Shown here piece by piece: positions 26,547 through 36,161 of a DNA stretch of 64,000 bases; positions within the stretch are counted from its first letter, which is position 1, and every line of letters begins with the position of its first letter. The stretch is taken from the NCBI RefSeq assembly GCF_014930365.1, contig NZ_JABXWI010000004.1:620001-684000 (forward strand), in the 5' to 3' direction. Under the pieces are notes generated by a model, which was not told where the DNA came from, made no database searches, and saw only the letters and a program-made list of their open reading frames with translations. This DNA is from Streptomyces caniscabiei (GTDB lineage: Bacteria > Actinomycetota > Actinomycetes > Streptomycetales > Streptomycetaceae). The position numbers and the translations under genes were made by a program.

Positions 26547-27446
26547 ATGACCATCGCCTCCAGCAGTCCACCGATCCGCAGGCGGGGCGACGGTCTCCTG
26601 GCCGCCGTCTTCATCGCCCCGGCGATGCTCGGCTTCCTGGTCTTCCTGCTCTGGCCGACCCTGCGCGGCATCTACCTGAGCTTCACCCGCTTCAACCTGC
26701 TCACCCCCGCGGAGTGGGTGGGCCTGGACAACTACGTCCGGATGGTCAACGACCCGATCTTCTGGGACTCGCTGGCCGTCACGGTCGAGTACGTGATCCT
26801 CAACATCGGCGTGCAGACGGTCGCCGCGCTCGCCATCGCCGTACTGCTCCAGCGGCTGACCCAGTCGGCGCTGCTGCGCGGCATCGTGCTCACGCCGTAT
26901 CTGATGTCGAACGTGGTGGCGGGCCTGGTCTGGCTGTGGATCCTCGACACCCAGCTGGGCATCGGCAACGAGATCATCGGCGCGCTCGGCGCGGACCGCA
27001 TTCCCTTCCTCGCCGACGAGACCTGGGCGATCCCCACCATCGCCCTGATCAACGTGTGGCGGCACGTCGGCTACACCGCGCTGCTGCTGTTCGCCGGGCT
27101 CCAGGCGATCCCGAACGACGTGTACGAGGCGGCCCGCGTGGACGGCGCGAGCGAGTGGCGGATGTTCTGGCGGGTCACCATGCCGCTGCTGCGGCCGGTG
27201 CTGGCGGTGGTGCTGATCATGACCGTGATCGGCTCGTTCCAGGTGTTCGACACCGTGGCGGTGACCACGGCGGGCGGCCCCGCGAACGCCACGAACGTCC
27301 TGCAGTACTACATCTACGGCTCCGCCTTCGGCCGCTTCCAGTTCGGCTACGCCTCGGCGATGTCCGTCGCCCTGCTGGTGGTGCTCAGCGCCATCACCGT
27401 CCTGCAGTACCGGCTCACCCGGGCCGGACAGAGCGACCTCGGCTGA
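26547..27446 (+). CDS. Carbohydrate ABC transporter permease (MalF-type), 299 aa
   Basis: Six predicted membrane helices and an EAA loop near residue 195 (DVYEAARVDGASEWRMFWRV). First gene of a four-gene operon. The second permease follows after 18 bp. No ATPase is encoded nearby, so a shared ATPase is expected. The imported sugar is unknown; a dehydrogenase at the end of the operon suggests an unusual sugar or inositol-like compound. Confidence 0.93.
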   Translation: MTIASSSPPIRRRGDGLLAAVFIAPAMLGFLVFLLWPTLRGIYLSFTRFNLLTPAEWVGLDNYVRMVNDPIFWDSLAVTVEYVILNIGVQTVAALAIAVLLQRLTQSALLRGIVLTPYLMSNVVAGLVWLWILDTQLGIGNEIIGALGADRIPFLADETWAIPTIALINVWRHVGYTALLLFAGLQAIPNDVYEAARVDGASEWRMFWRVTMPLLRPVLAVVLIMTVIGSFQVFDTVAVTTAGGPANATNVLQYYIYGSAFGRFQFGYASAMSVALLVVLSAITVLQYRLTRAGQSDLG

Positions 27447-27464
27447 CGGAAGGGAGACACCCGC

Positions 27465-28412
27465 ATGGCCACCATGACCCCACCGGCGACACCCGCCGCG
27501 CCCCCGGCGACACGGCCGGACGTACGTCCGACGAAGCGCCGGCCCTCCGTCGGACGGGCCGCCGCCTGGACCGTGATGGGCCTGATCGTGCTCATCACCC
27601 TGCTGCCCTTCTACTGGATCCTGCGCACGGCGCTCTCCACCAACGCCGGGCTGAACGCGGACCCCGCGAACCCGTTTCCCGTCGATCTCACCACCAGCGG
27701 CTTCGAGCGGGCCCTCGGCCTCCAGTCCGCCGAGGAGGCGATCGCCCAGGGCGGAGCGGGCGGCGGACTCGACTTCTGGCGGTACCTGCTCAACTCGGTG
27801 ATCGTGTCGACGCTGATCACCGGCTGTCAGATCCTCTTCTCCGCCATGGCCGCCTACGCCTTCGCACGGCTGCGCTGGCGGGGCCGTGACCAGGTGTTCG
27901 GGCTGTTCCTGGCCGGGCTGATGGTGCCGACCATCTTCACGCTGCTGCCGAACTTCGTGCTCATCAAGCAACTCCACCTGGTGGACAGCCTGTGGGGCAT
28001 CGCGCTGCCCAGCCTGTTCATGACCCCGTTCGCGGTCTTCTTCCTGCGGCAGTTCTTCCTCAACATCCCCCACGAGGTCGAGGAGGCGGCGCTGCTCGAC
28101 GGGGCCGGGAAGGTCAGGATCTTCTTCCGGGTGATCCTGCCGATGGCGTCCACCCCGATCCTCACCCTGGCCGTGCTGACCTACATCACCTCCTGGAACG
28201 ACTACTTCTGGCCGCTGATGGTCAGTTACAGCGACGGCTCGCGGGTGCTGACGGTGGCGCTGGCGATCTTCCGGGCGCAGACCCCGGCGACCGGCGTGGA
28301 CTGGTCGGGGCTCACGGCGGCGACGCTGATCGCCGCACTGCCGATGCTGGTGCTCTTCGCCGCCTCCGCCCGCCGCATCGTCAGCTCCATCGGCTTCACC
28401 GGGATCAAGTGA
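27465..28412 (+). CDS. Carbohydrate ABC transporter permease (MalG-type), 315 aa
   Basis: Pro/Ala/Arg-rich N-terminal tail (35 residues) then six membrane helices. The EAA loop HEVEEAALLDGAGKVRIFFR lies near residue 205. There is an unusually long segment between helices 1 and 2 (about 70-110, with a Gly/Ala-rich part). It forms the heterodimer with the preceding permease. GGGAG precedes the ATG. Confidence 0.93.
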   Translation: MATMTPPATPAAPPATRPDVRPTKRRPSVGRAAAWTVMGLIVLITLLPFYWILRTALSTNAGLNADPANPFPVDLTTSGFERALGLQSAEEAIAQGGAGGGLDFWRYLLNSVIVSTLITGCQILFSAMAAYAFARLRWRGRDQVFGLFLAGLMVPTIFTLLPNFVLIKQLHLVDSLWGIALPSLFMTPFAVFFLRQFFLNIPHEVEEAALLDGAGKVRIFFRVILPMASTPILTLAVLTYITSWNDYFWPLMVSYSDGSRVLTVALAIFRAQTPATGVDWSGLTAATLIAALPMLVLFAASARRIVSSIGFTGIK

Positions 28413-28422
28413 GGGAACGACG

Positions 28423-29766
28423 ATGCGACTTCGTACGCTGACCGCATGGGCCGGGGCGCTGACGCTGTCCCTGGTGACCGGCTGCGCCCAGGGCGACGGC
28501 ACCGGGGCGTCCTCGAACACGGTGACGTACTGGCTGTGGGACGCCAACCAGCTGCCCGCCTACCAGGCCTGCGCCGAGGGGTTCGAGAAGGAGAACCCCG
28601 GACTGAAGGTGAGGATCAGCCAGTTGGGGTGGAGCGACTACTGGACCAAGCTCACCGCCGGGTTCATCGCGGGCACCCAGCCGGACGTGTTCACCGACCA
28701 CATCCAGAAGTTCGGCCAGTTCGCCGACCTGGAGGTGCTGGAGCCGCTCGACGACCTGGGCATCGAGGACTCCGACTACCAGCCGGGCCTGGCCGCCAAC
28801 TGGATCGGCCAGGACGGCCACCGCTACGGCTCCCCGAAGGACTGGGACACCGTCGCGCTCTTCTACAACAAGAAGCTGGCGAAGGACGCGGGCCTCACCG
28901 CCGACGAGCTGAACGGCCTGTCCTGGAACCCCGAGGACGGCGGCACCTTCGAGAAGGCCGTCGCCCACCTCACCGTCGACGGCAAGGGCAGGCGGGGCGA
29001 CGAACCCGGCTTCGACAGGAACGACGTCAAGGTCTACGGCCTGGCGAGCAACGGCGGCGGCTACGCCGACGGACAGACCCAGTGGAGCCCCTTCACCGGG
29101 TCGGCCGGGTGGAGTTACACGGACAAGGCGCGCTGGGGCACGAAGTACCGGTACGACAGCGCGGACTTCCAGTCCGTGATCAAGTGGTACTTCGGCCTGG
29201 CGGAGAAGGGCTACATGGTGCCCTTCTCCGACTACAACGTCCAGTCCAACCAGGCCAACACCCAGGTGGCGGCGGGCAAGGCGGCGGTCACCTTCGACGG
29301 CGCCTGGATGATCTCCACCTATGCCGGCTTCAAGGGCGTGGACATCGGCACGGCCCTCACCCCGGCCGGCCCCACCGGCAAGCGCGCCACCATGATGAAC
29401 GGCCTCGCCGACTCCATCACCAAGGCCTCCAGGAACAAGGCGGGAGCCCGGAAATGGGTGGCCTATCTGGCCTCCGACGCCTGCCAGAGCGTGGTCGGCC
29501 GGTACGGGGTCGTCTTCCCCGCCACCCCGGCGGGCACCGAGGCCGCCGTCGCCGCGTACGAGAAGAAGGGCCTCGACGTGTCGGCCTTCACCGAACCCGT
29601 GGCGGACAAGAAGAACTTCCGGACCTTCTCCTACCCGATCACCAACTACGCGGCCGACGTCACCGCGCTCATGCAGCCCGCGATGGAGGACATCTACGGC
29701 AACGGGGCGCCGGTGAGCGGCCTCGACGAGACCAACGACCAGATCAACCTGATTCTCGACCAATGA
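28423..29766 (+). CDS. Sugar ABC transporter substrate-binding lipoprotein, 447 aa
   Basis: Lipoprotein signal: basic tip, hydrophobic core, lipobox LVTGC with Cys22 as the lipidated residue. The mature protein follows the family-1 binding-protein pattern (NTVTYWLWDANQLPAYQAC, AGFIAGTQPDVFTD, GAWMISTYAGFKG). It is the receptor for the two permeases just upstream, 10 bp away. Binding protein after permeases is the reverse of the first operon. Confidence 0.93.
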   Translation: MRLRTLTAWAGALTLSLVTGCAQGDGTGASSNTVTYWLWDANQLPAYQACAEGFEKENPGLKVRISQLGWSDYWTKLTAGFIAGTQPDVFTDHIQKFGQFADLEVLEPLDDLGIEDSDYQPGLAANWIGQDGHRYGSPKDWDTVALFYNKKLAKDAGLTADELNGLSWNPEDGGTFEKAVAHLTVDGKGRRGDEPGFDRNDVKVYGLASNGGGYADGQTQWSPFTGSAGWSYTDKARWGTKYRYDSADFQSVIKWYFGLAEKGYMVPFSDYNVQSNQANTQVAAGKAAVTFDGAWMISTYAGFKGVDIGTALTPAGPTGKRATMMNGLADSITKASRNKAGARKWVAYLASDACQSVVGRYGVVFPATPAGTEAAVAAYEKKGLDVSAFTEPVADKKNFRTFSYPITNYAADVTALMQPAMEDIYGNGAPVSGLDETNDQINLILDQ

Positions 29767-29792
29767 CTCGACCAGTGAAGGACTTTCCACAC

Positions 29793-30995
29793 ATGACGTT
29801 CTCCCTCGGCATCGTGGGCGCCGGCCAGTTCTCCGGCCAGTTCGCCACGCTGTTCCAGGCGCACCCCGGCGTCGGCGACGTCTACGTCACCGATCTGCTG
29901 CCCGAGCGGGCCGAAGCCCTCGTGTCCGCCCAGGGGCTGGCCGGCACCTTCCCGTCGTACGAGGCGATGCTGGAGTCGAAGGCGGTCGACGCCGTCGCGA
30001 TCTTCACCCAGCGCTGGACGCACGGGCCGCTGGTCCTCCAGGGCCTGAACGCCGGGAAGCACGTCTACTCCGCGGTCCCCATGGCGATCACCGCCGACGA
30101 GATCGCGGCCATCATCGACGCGGTCCGGGCGACCGGGCTGACGTACATGATGGGTGAGACGAGCCAGTACAACCCGGCGACCGTGCACGCCCGCAACCAG
30201 ATCGCGGAGGGCGCCTTCGGGCGGCTCTTCTACGCCGAGGGCGACTACGTCCACGACATGGATCTGGGGTTCTACGAGGCCTACCAGTACAGCGGCGGCG
30301 AGGACTGGAAGCGCACCGCCAGCTATCCCCCGCTGCTGTACCCGACGCACTCGGTGGGCGGGGTGCTGGGCGCCTGGCAGACGCACGCGGTCAGCGTCTC
30401 CGCGATCGGCGTCGTCGACGGGCGCGGTGACGGCGTGTTCGACAAGGAGGTCAGCCAGTTCGGCAACGACTTCTCCAACGCGACCGCGCTGTTCGAGGTG
30501 GCGGGCGGGGGTTCGTTCCGTACGAACGAGTTCCGGCGGGTCGGCTACCCCTCGCAGATACGGGAGTCGCGCTTCCGGTTCTTCGGCACGGACGCCAGCA
30601 TGGAGCAGCTGGCGACGGTGGCGTTCTGGCAGGACAAGAAGGGCGTCGAGGACATCAGTGAACTCCTGGAGCCCAAGCCCACCCTGTCCCCGGACGATCC
30701 CTCGCTCCAGCACATCGCGCCGGATCTGCGGGCCGCCTTCACCTCGGGGTCGGCGCCGGTGCACGACCGGTCGCGGCTGCCGCGGGAGTTCGACCATCTG
30801 CACAACGGGCACGAGGGCAGCCACCACTTCCTGGTGGACGACTTCGTGACCGCCGTCAACACCCGGACGCTGCCGTCGGTGAACGCCTGGGTGGCGGCCC
30901 GCTACACCCTGCCGGGGATCGTCGCGCACGAGTCCGCGCGGCAGGGTGGGGTACGGCTGGAGATCCCGGACTTCGGGGACGCCCCCGAGGCGTGA
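29793..30995 (+). CDS. Gfo/Idh/MocA-family oxidoreductase, 400 aa
   Basis: NAD(P)-dependent sugar dehydrogenase candidate. The Rossmann motif GIVGAGQFSGQFA is at residues 6-18. KHVYSAVPMA (about 87-96) takes the place of the family's usual EKP motif, so the common catalytic lysine is not in its normal context. A beta-sheet substrate domain follows. The ATG at 29793 was preferred because AAGGA lies 10 bp upstream; another ATG at 29763 overlaps the binding-protein stop. The last gene of the operon, it probably oxidises or reduces the imported sugar. Confidence 0.85.
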   Translation: MTFSLGIVGAGQFSGQFATLFQAHPGVGDVYVTDLLPERAEALVSAQGLAGTFPSYEAMLESKAVDAVAIFTQRWTHGPLVLQGLNAGKHVYSAVPMAITADEIAAIIDAVRATGLTYMMGETSQYNPATVHARNQIAEGAFGRLFYAEGDYVHDMDLGFYEAYQYSGGEDWKRTASYPPLLYPTHSVGGVLGAWQTHAVSVSAIGVVDGRGDGVFDKEVSQFGNDFSNATALFEVAGGGSFRTNEFRRVGYPSQIRESRFRFFGTDASMEQLATVAFWQDKKGVEDISELLEPKPTLSPDDPSLQHIAPDLRAAFTSGSAPVHDRSRLPREFDHLHNGHEGSHHFLVDDFVTAVNTRTLPSVNAWVAARYTLPGIVAHESARQGGVRLEIPDFGDAPEA

Positions 30996-31035
30996 CGTTC
31001 CGCCTCCGTCGCCCGGCCGGGCTCCTGGCTGCCTG

Positions 31036-31731
31036 TCAGGTGCCCGGCTTGCGTCCGTACACGAAGACGTCGTCGCCCTTCTTCAGCAGCGACCAGTACT
31101 TCTTGGCGTCGGTCTTGGTCATGTTGGTGCAGCCGTGGGAGCCCGGCGGGTTCCACATGCTGACGCCGACCGAGTGGAAGGCCTGGCCGCCGTCGAAGAA
31201 CTGGGCGTAGGGCATGGGCACGTGGTAGATCGACGACACGTGGTCGATGTTGCGCCAGTAGATCTTCTTCAGGCCGGTGCGGGTCTCGTAGCCGTCGCGG
31301 CCGGTGCGGACCGGGACGGGGCCGTAGACGAGCTTCGCGCCGTCCTGGATCCAGCTCAGCTGGAGCGTGAGGTTCACGCAGGCGATGCGGCCCTTGTTCG
31401 TCGGGCACTTGCCGGCCTTGTTGGGGTTCTTGCCCACGGCCTTCTGCTTGTTCATGAGGTCCATCACGCCCCAGGTGACGGAACCCGCGTAGCCGGCGTT
31501 CGGGGTGATGCCGTGCTTGGTCTGGAAGGCCTTGATCGCCTTGCAGTCGCCGGCGGACTGCTTGCCGTCGACCGTCCGGCCGAGGAACTTCTCGACCTGC
31601 TTCTGGTACGGGCCCGTCGACGTCGTACAACTCGCCGCCTGCGCGGGCCCGGTGCCGAGCGCGAGCGTGAGCGGTGTCAGCAGTGCGGTGATCGTGAGCG
31701 CGACGGCGCCTCTTCTGCCTATGTCCCCCAT
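31036..31731 (-). CDS. Secreted L,D-transpeptidase (YkuD) with peptidoglycan-binding domain, 231 aa
   Basis: Signal peptide (residues 1-33, cleavage after AQA). A small peptidoglycan-binding-like region follows (about 40-100, DCKAIKAFQTKHGI). The YkuD domain has the catalytic motif SHGCTN with Cys201 and upstream His186, as required. It should form 3-3 cross-links or attach proteins in the cell wall. Two extra cysteine pairs may form disulphides. It is monocistronic; its 134-bp upstream region is shared with the divergent AhpD-like gene. Confidence 0.9.
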   Translation of the reverse strand: MGDIGRRGAVALTITALLTPLTLALGTGPAQAASCTTSTGPYQKQVEKFLGRTVDGKQSAGDCKAIKAFQTKHGITPNAGYAGSVTWGVMDLMNKQKAVGKNPNKAGKCPTNKGRIACVNLTLQLSWIQDGAKLVYGPVPVRTGRDGYETRTGLKKIYWRNIDHVSSIYHVPMPYAQFFDGGQAFHSVGVSMWNPPGSHGCTNMTKTDAKKYWSLLKKGDDVFVYGRKPGT

Positions 31732-31865
31732 GACGGGCCTTTCCCTTTCGAGTGTTTTGTAGGTCCTGCCTGCCTAGACAGGCGACCGGCGGCGACGGTT
31801 GTGGGAGAGCCCACGTCGAGACGAAACGGTTACACAGCCGGGAATTCGCAGATACAGTTACCCCC

Positions 31866-32351
31866 ATGAGCAACAGCGAATCCATAACTCGCGTGGCGTT
31901 GAAGAAAATTACCCCCGAAGTCTCCGGGGCGATGGGCTCCCTGCACGGCGCCGCCGTTACCGCGGCCCGGGACGCGAAGGTCGAGCCCGAAATACTCGAA
32001 CTGATCAGAATTCGCGCCTCGCAGATCAACGGCTGCGCCTTCTGCCTGGACATGCACACCAAGGACGCCCGCGCACAGGGCGAGACCGAGCAGCGGATCT
32101 ACGCGCTCAGCGCCTGGCGCGAGACCCCGTTCTTCACCGACCGCGAGCGCGCCGCCCTGGCGTTGACCGAGGCCGTGACGCTGGTCCACGATGGCCAGGT
32201 GCCGGACGACGTGTACGCCGAGGCGGCCGAGGTCTTCGACGAGCAGCAGGTCGCGGCCCTGATCTGGGCGGCGACCGTGATCAACGCGTACAACCGGATC
32301 GCCATCGCCACGCGGATGGTGCCGGGGGCGTACCAGCCCGCCCCGAAGTAG
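31866..32351 (+). CDS. AhpD-like carboxymuconolactone decarboxylase-family protein, 161 aa
   Basis: The peroxidase-type CxxC motif is present in GCAFCLDMHTKDAR (about 55-68), including the distal His that relays protons in AhpD. Predicted alkylhydroperoxidase activity, with a thiol reductant such as mycoredoxin or lipoamide. The gene stands alone, is divergent from the L,D-transpeptidase and has two terminators downstream. Only a weak ribosome site is visible, so the transcript may have a very short leader. Confidence 0.87.
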   Translation: MSNSESITRVALKKITPEVSGAMGSLHGAAVTAARDAKVEPEILELIRIRASQINGCAFCLDMHTKDARAQGETEQRIYALSAWRETPFFTDRERAALALTEAVTLVHDGQVPDDVYAEAAEVFDEQQVAALIWAATVINAYNRIAIATRMVPGAYQPAPK

Positions 32352-32357
32352 CCGCCA

Positions 32358-32385
32358 AATCCCCGGGAAATGATTCCCGGGGATT
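32358..32385. terminator. Hairpin terminator 1 between convergent genes
   Basis: Perfect 12-bp arms AATCCCCGGGAA (32358-32369) and complement (32374-32385) with a 4-nt ATGA loop; AT-ended arms make it bidirectional. Confidence 0.8.
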
Positions 32386-32412
32386 CTTCGCGACCATTCG
32401 GCGAACGACTTC

Positions 32413-32447
32413 AAGCGCCGGGCCGAATTCCTTTCGGCCCGGCGCTT
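32413..32447. terminator. Hairpin terminator 2 at end of PABA cluster
   Basis: Perfect 15-bp arms (AAGCGCCGGGCCGAA at 32413-32427, complement 32433-32447) with a 5-nt loop, 27 bp past the last stop of the minus-strand cluster. Confidence 0.8.
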
Positions 32448-32473
32448 CTCCGCGCCCGTATGTCGCTGTGAAT

Positions 32474-33268
32474 TCAGTGGTCCGGCAACGGCCGCATGAG
32501 ACCCTCAAGCCACCGTCGCCATTCCGGTGCGTGGACGGCCGGGCCGGGGGTCATCGGCCGGCCGGTCCAGGCGGCGACCGGGCGGATGCCGTGCAGGGCG
32601 TTGACGAGCCACACCTCGCGGCCGTCCAGCTCGGCCAGGGAGCGTTCGCGGTGGGCGACCCGGACCCCGGTGCGGGCGGCGTGCTCCAGGACGAGGGCGA
32701 CGGTCACGCCGGGGAGGAGGGGCAGGCGGGGCGGCGGCAGGCAGAGGGTGTCGTCCTCCCACCAGAGCAGGCTGTTGCTCGCGCCCTCCAGCACCAGGCC
32801 GGACGGCGCGATGAGGACGGCCTCGTCGGCGTCCACCCCGGCCGCCCGTCTGCGCACCCGGGTCAGGGCGTCCAGGTCCGGCCCCTTGCGGCGGGGCACG
32901 GTGCGCGGGTCGGGCTGTCCCGCCGCCCACACCCGGATCTCGGCCATGAGCGGCGGCGCGTGCCGCAGCAGCAGCCGCAGCTCCATGGATCCGGAGACGA
33001 GTTCCACACGCGGGAACCACTCCCCCGTGCGCGGCAGGGCACCGGTCATGTCCTGCCAGAAATCGACGACCCGCGCCAGGGGCGGCGCGCCGCACTCGCC
33101 GCAGGACCGTACGAACCGTTCGCGGTGCCGGTCGAAGCCGCGCACCCGTCCGTCGCGCAGCAGCCACGAGTCCGCTACGAGGAGGCGTCCGCCCTCGGTC
33201 TGGCCGGGGACGAGGCCGTGTTCGGGTGACCAGGTCAACAGACCTTCCGCGACGGCGGGTTGTGTCAC
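32474..33268 (-). CDS. pabC: Class IV aminotransferase fold protein, probable aminodeoxychorismate lyase (PabC), 264 aa
   Basis: PLP enzyme predicted to split 4-amino-4-deoxychorismate to p-aminobenzoate and pyruvate. Fold-type IV features are seen: LVADSWLLRDGRVRGFDRHRERF near the N-terminus, a Lys in PRRKGPDLDALTRVR as the PLP anchor, and EGASNSLLWWEDD/LPGVTVALVLEHA later on. The GTG at 33268 was chosen for AGGAG 7 bp upstream; an ATG at 33298 is an alternative. It is the last gene of the cluster that also encodes a fused PabA-PabB, which makes the lyase assignment much more likely than branched-chain aminotransferase. Confidence 0.82.
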   Translation of the reverse strand: MTQPAVAEGLLTWSPEHGLVPGQTEGGRLLVADSWLLRDGRVRGFDRHRERFVRSCGECGAPPLARVVDFWQDMTGALPRTGEWFPRVELVSGSMELRLLLRHAPPLMAEIRVWAAGQPDPRTVPRRKGPDLDALTRVRRRAAGVDADEAVLIAPSGLVLEGASNSLLWWEDDTLCLPPPRLPLLPGVTVALVLEHAARTGVRVAHRERSLAELDGREVWLVNALHGIRPVAAWTGRPMTPGPAVHAPEWRRWLEGLMRPLPDH

Positions 33269-33336
33269 TCGGTGCTCCTGTCGGTCTTTCGGTTCCATGT
33301 TCCGTGTTCCGGGTCGCGGCGGGCTTCCGCCGCGGT

Positions 33337-34539
33337 TCAGTACTTGCGGCCCGCGACGGCGGGGGCGCCGTGCCGGGGGCCGTAGGGGGCGTGCTCCAGC
33401 CAGGCGCCGCAGCGGGGCACCATCGGGGCGAGGGCGGCCGCCGCCCGCTGCTTGACCCGGACGATACGCCGCCGGGGCCGCAGATGGTCCAGGGCGGTGC
33501 CGGCGGCGGCGCTGTTGAACAGGCCGGCCGCGCGCCGGACCGCGGCGAAGGAGTCCACCGCGCCGGGGGTGCCGTCCGCGATCGCGCGGGCCGCGGCGAC
33601 CGCGTCCGCGATGCCGCTGTTCATGCCGCGGGCCCCGAACGGCGGGAAGAGGTGCGCGGCCTCGCCGGCCAGCAGCACCCTGCGGTGCGGGTCGGTGAAG
33701 TCGGCGGCGACCTTGCGCAGGAAGCGGTAGGTGGAGACCCACAGGATCCGCTCGTCGTAGCCGTCGCCGACGACCTCGGGCAGCCAGCGGCGTACGGCCT
33801 CCCGGGTGCCGAACTCCTCCGTCGCGTCGTCGTCGCGGCACTGGAGGTCCAGCTGGAAGCCGCCGGTGAACGGCACCCGCATCACGCTGCGGCCGCCGAG
33901 CGCCGGGTGTTCGTAGTGGAAGACCCGTTCCAGGGGCAGTTCGGCGCCGGGGATGTCGGCGACGTCCGCGACGACGTGGAAGCCCTCGCCGTGGGTGCCC
34001 TCCAGCGGGATGCCCAGCGCGCGGCGAACCGCCGAGCGGGCGCCGTCGGCGGCGATCGCGTGCGGGCCCGTCCAGGTCCGGCCGTCCTCGCCGGTGAGCG
34101 TCACCCCGTCCGGCTCGGTCCGTACGGCGGTGATCCGGGCGTCCCACACGAACTCCACCCCGGCGTCCCGGCAGGCCGCGAGCAGGAAGCGCTCGGTGTC
34201 GACCTGGCGGAGGCTGGTGAAGGGCGGGGTTCCGGTGGGCGGCGGGAAGGTTCGGGCGTAGACCTCGCGGCCCCGGTAGAGGGTGCGCCTGGTGTGCCAG
34301 GTCCGCCCGTACGCGGCGATCTCGGCCGCGAGCCCGGGGCGGATCTCCTCCAGCAGCTGCAAGGTCTCGCGGTGCACGAACAGGGCGCGGCTGCCGGGGC
34401 GTTCACGGCCCTCGGGGTCGGCTTCGAGGAGGGTGACGGGGAGGTCGTGGGCGCGCAGGGCGAGGGCGGCGGAGAGGCCCACGGGCCCCGCGCCCACGAC
34501 GAGGACGGGAGCGGGGGCGGCGGGGACGGGGGGCGTCAT
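33337..34539 (-). CDS. FAD-dependent aromatic monooxygenase, 400 aa
   Basis: Class A flavoprotein hydroxylase (PF01494). The FAD-binding GxGxxG is at residues 16-21 (VVGAGPVGLSAALAL). The DG motif is present as ADGARSAVRRALG near 168. The second FAD motif reads LLAGEAAHLFPPFGARGMNSGI (about 290-310), with GE in place of the usual GD. It probably hydroxylates PABA, its CoA ester or a later aromatic intermediate using NAD(P)H and oxygen. Its start overlaps the upstream ligase stop (ATGA), so it is co-translated. Confidence 0.85.
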   Translation of the reverse strand: MTPPVPAAPAPVLVVGAGPVGLSAALALRAHDLPVTLLEADPEGRERPGSRALFVHRETLQLLEEIRPGLAAEIAAYGRTWHTRRTLYRGREVYARTFPPPTGTPPFTSLRQVDTERFLLAACRDAGVEFVWDARITAVRTEPDGVTLTGEDGRTWTGPHAIAADGARSAVRRALGIPLEGTHGEGFHVVADVADIPGAELPLERVFHYEHPALGGRSVMRVPFTGGFQLDLQCRDDDATEEFGTREAVRRWLPEVVGDGYDERILWVSTYRFLRKVAADFTDPHRRVLLAGEAAHLFPPFGARGMNSGIADAVAAARAIADGTPGAVDSFAAVRRAAGLFNSAAAGTALDHLRPRRRIVRVKQRAAAALAPMVPRCGAWLEHAPYGPRHGAPAVAGRKY

Positions 34540-36158
34540 GCGCGGATGCTCTCGGCGAGCATGCGGGTGACCTCGACGCGCTTGACCTTCCAGGTGGAGG
34601 TCATCGGCAGTTCGTCGAACCGCCACTGCCTGGGCTCCGCCATGGTGGGCAGATCGGCCGTGGCCTCGTGCCAGCGCCGCAGGTCCAGGGGGCGTTCGCC
34701 GCGTACGCAGACCACGGGGACGGGTTCGCGGTCGGCGCCGGGGACGATGACGACCTCGCGCAGTTCCTCCAGGCGGGACATCAGGGTGTCCTCGACCTCC
34801 AGGTTGCTGTGCACGGAGTCGATCTGGTCGATCTCGCGGTCGATGAGGTAGAGGGCGCCCCAGCGGCTCTGGTAGCCCATGTCGCCCATCTGCCACCAGC
34901 CGCCGTCGAGTTGGCGCAGATAGCGCTCGCGGGCGCCGAGGTAGGTGAGGATGCGCCCGCGGGTGCGGGCCTCGATCCGGCCGGCGGTACCGGGGGCGAC
35001 CCGTCGTCCGGCGTCGTCGGCGACGCGGACGCGGGTGAAGCCGGGGATGCCGATGCCGACCCTGCGGCCGTCGGCGCGGGCGGCGCTCCTGCGGGTGAAC
35101 CACTGGAAGGCGACCGGGCCCGTCTCGCTCTGCCCGTACAGCTGGACGAGCCAGGGCGAGCGCCGCCGCGAGGCGCCGAGGAGCCGCTGCACGGTGCGGG
35201 GGTGGATGGCGTCGAAGGTGGAGCCGTAGGAGCGGACGCGGGACAGCGGCGCGCCGGGCGCGTCGGCCAGCTCCTCCCACAGGACGAAGGTGTTGGGGTG
35301 GGTCTCGACGATGCCGGGGCGGTGGCGGGCCAGCAGCGGGCCGACGTTCGACGGTTCCGGGTCGACGATCAGGACCAGCGGGCTGCCGAAGTGCAGCAGG
35401 ACACCCAGCAGATGGTAGAAGCGCGAGTGCACGAACGACATGTGCAGGGCGGCGGTCTCGCCCCGGGTGGGCCAGCCCATGGCCTTCTGCGGGACGAGCC
35501 GGTTCCACATGGTGTTCGGGCAGTGCACGGCCAGCTTGGGCAGGCCGGTGGTGCCCGAGCTGTGGGTGATCAGGGAGGCGTCGCGGGGGTGCAGGCGGAC
35601 CGCTGCCGGGGTCGGGGCGCCGGCGTACTTCTGGAGCGGTTCGGCGCCCGGGGCGTCGTCGACGGCGAGGGTGCGCCGGACGAGGCCGGTGAGGTCGACG
35701 TCCTTCAGCGGGCCTTCGAGCTTGGCCCGGTCGGTGATCAGCCAGGGCGTGTGCAGGCGTTCGAGGAGCTGTCCGACCACCGGGCCGGCGAGGCCGGGCG
35801 AGAGCAGGACGGGGACGGCGCCGATCCGGGAGACCGCGCAGGTCAGCAGCACGATGTCGACGTTGTCGGTCTTGTGGACGACCACCTCCTCGGAGGGGCG
35901 CACGCCCGCCTCCCACAGCCGCCCGGAGAGTTCGTCGACGAGGTCGGCGAGGGCGGTGTAGGTGAGGTCGGTCCCGATGTCGGGGTTGACGTCGAGGGGC
36001 CGGTCGAGGGTGACGAAGACGGGGCCGTGGCGTTCGGCGGCCTCCCTGAACATCGAGCCCAGGTAGAAGCCGCGGCCGGCGAGGGCGGGTTGCCGGTCGG
36101 TGGGGAGCCGGTCTCGCATGGCGGCGGACCTTTCTGCGGGGATGAGAGTGTCGGCCAT
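34536..36158 (-). CDS. AMP-binding acyl-CoA ligase-like enzyme, 540 aa
   Basis: ANL-superfamily adenylating enzyme. The phosphate-binding loop is THSSGTTGLPK (about 201-211). The A5-like motif is VQLYGQSETGP (about 341-351), and the hinge is around YLIDREIDQID. The C-terminal catalytic lysine is in MTSTWKVKRVEV. The A8 hinge is degenerate relative to typical ligases. It is the first of two different ligases in the cluster; one may activate PABA and the other a second acid. It is 3 bp downstream of the second ligase gene and overlaps the monooxygenase gene. Confidence 0.82.
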   Translation of the reverse strand: MADTLIPAERSAAMRDRLPTDRQPALAGRGFYLGSMFREAAERHGPVFVTLDRPLDVNPDIGTDLTYTALADLVDELSGRLWEAGVRPSEEVVVHKTDNVDIVLLTCAVSRIGAVPVLLSPGLAGPVVGQLLERLHTPWLITDRAKLEGPLKDVDLTGLVRRTLAVDDAPGAEPLQKYAGAPTPAAVRLHPRDASLITHSSGTTGLPKLAVHCPNTMWNRLVPQKAMGWPTRGETAALHMSFVHSRFYHLLGVLLHFGSPLVLIVDPEPSNVGPLLARHRPGIVETHPNTFVLWEELADAPGAPLSRVRSYGSTFDAIHPRTVQRLLGASRRRSPWLVQLYGQSETGPVAFQWFTRRSAARADGRRVGIGIPGFTRVRVADDAGRRVAPGTAGRIEARTRGRILTYLGARERYLRQLDGGWWQMGDMGYQSRWGALYLIDREIDQIDSVHSNLEVEDTLMSRLEELREVVIVPGADREPVPVVCVRGERPLDLRRWHEATADLPTMAEPRQWRFDELPMTSTWKVKRVEVTRMLAESIRA

Positions 36159-36161
36159 GGC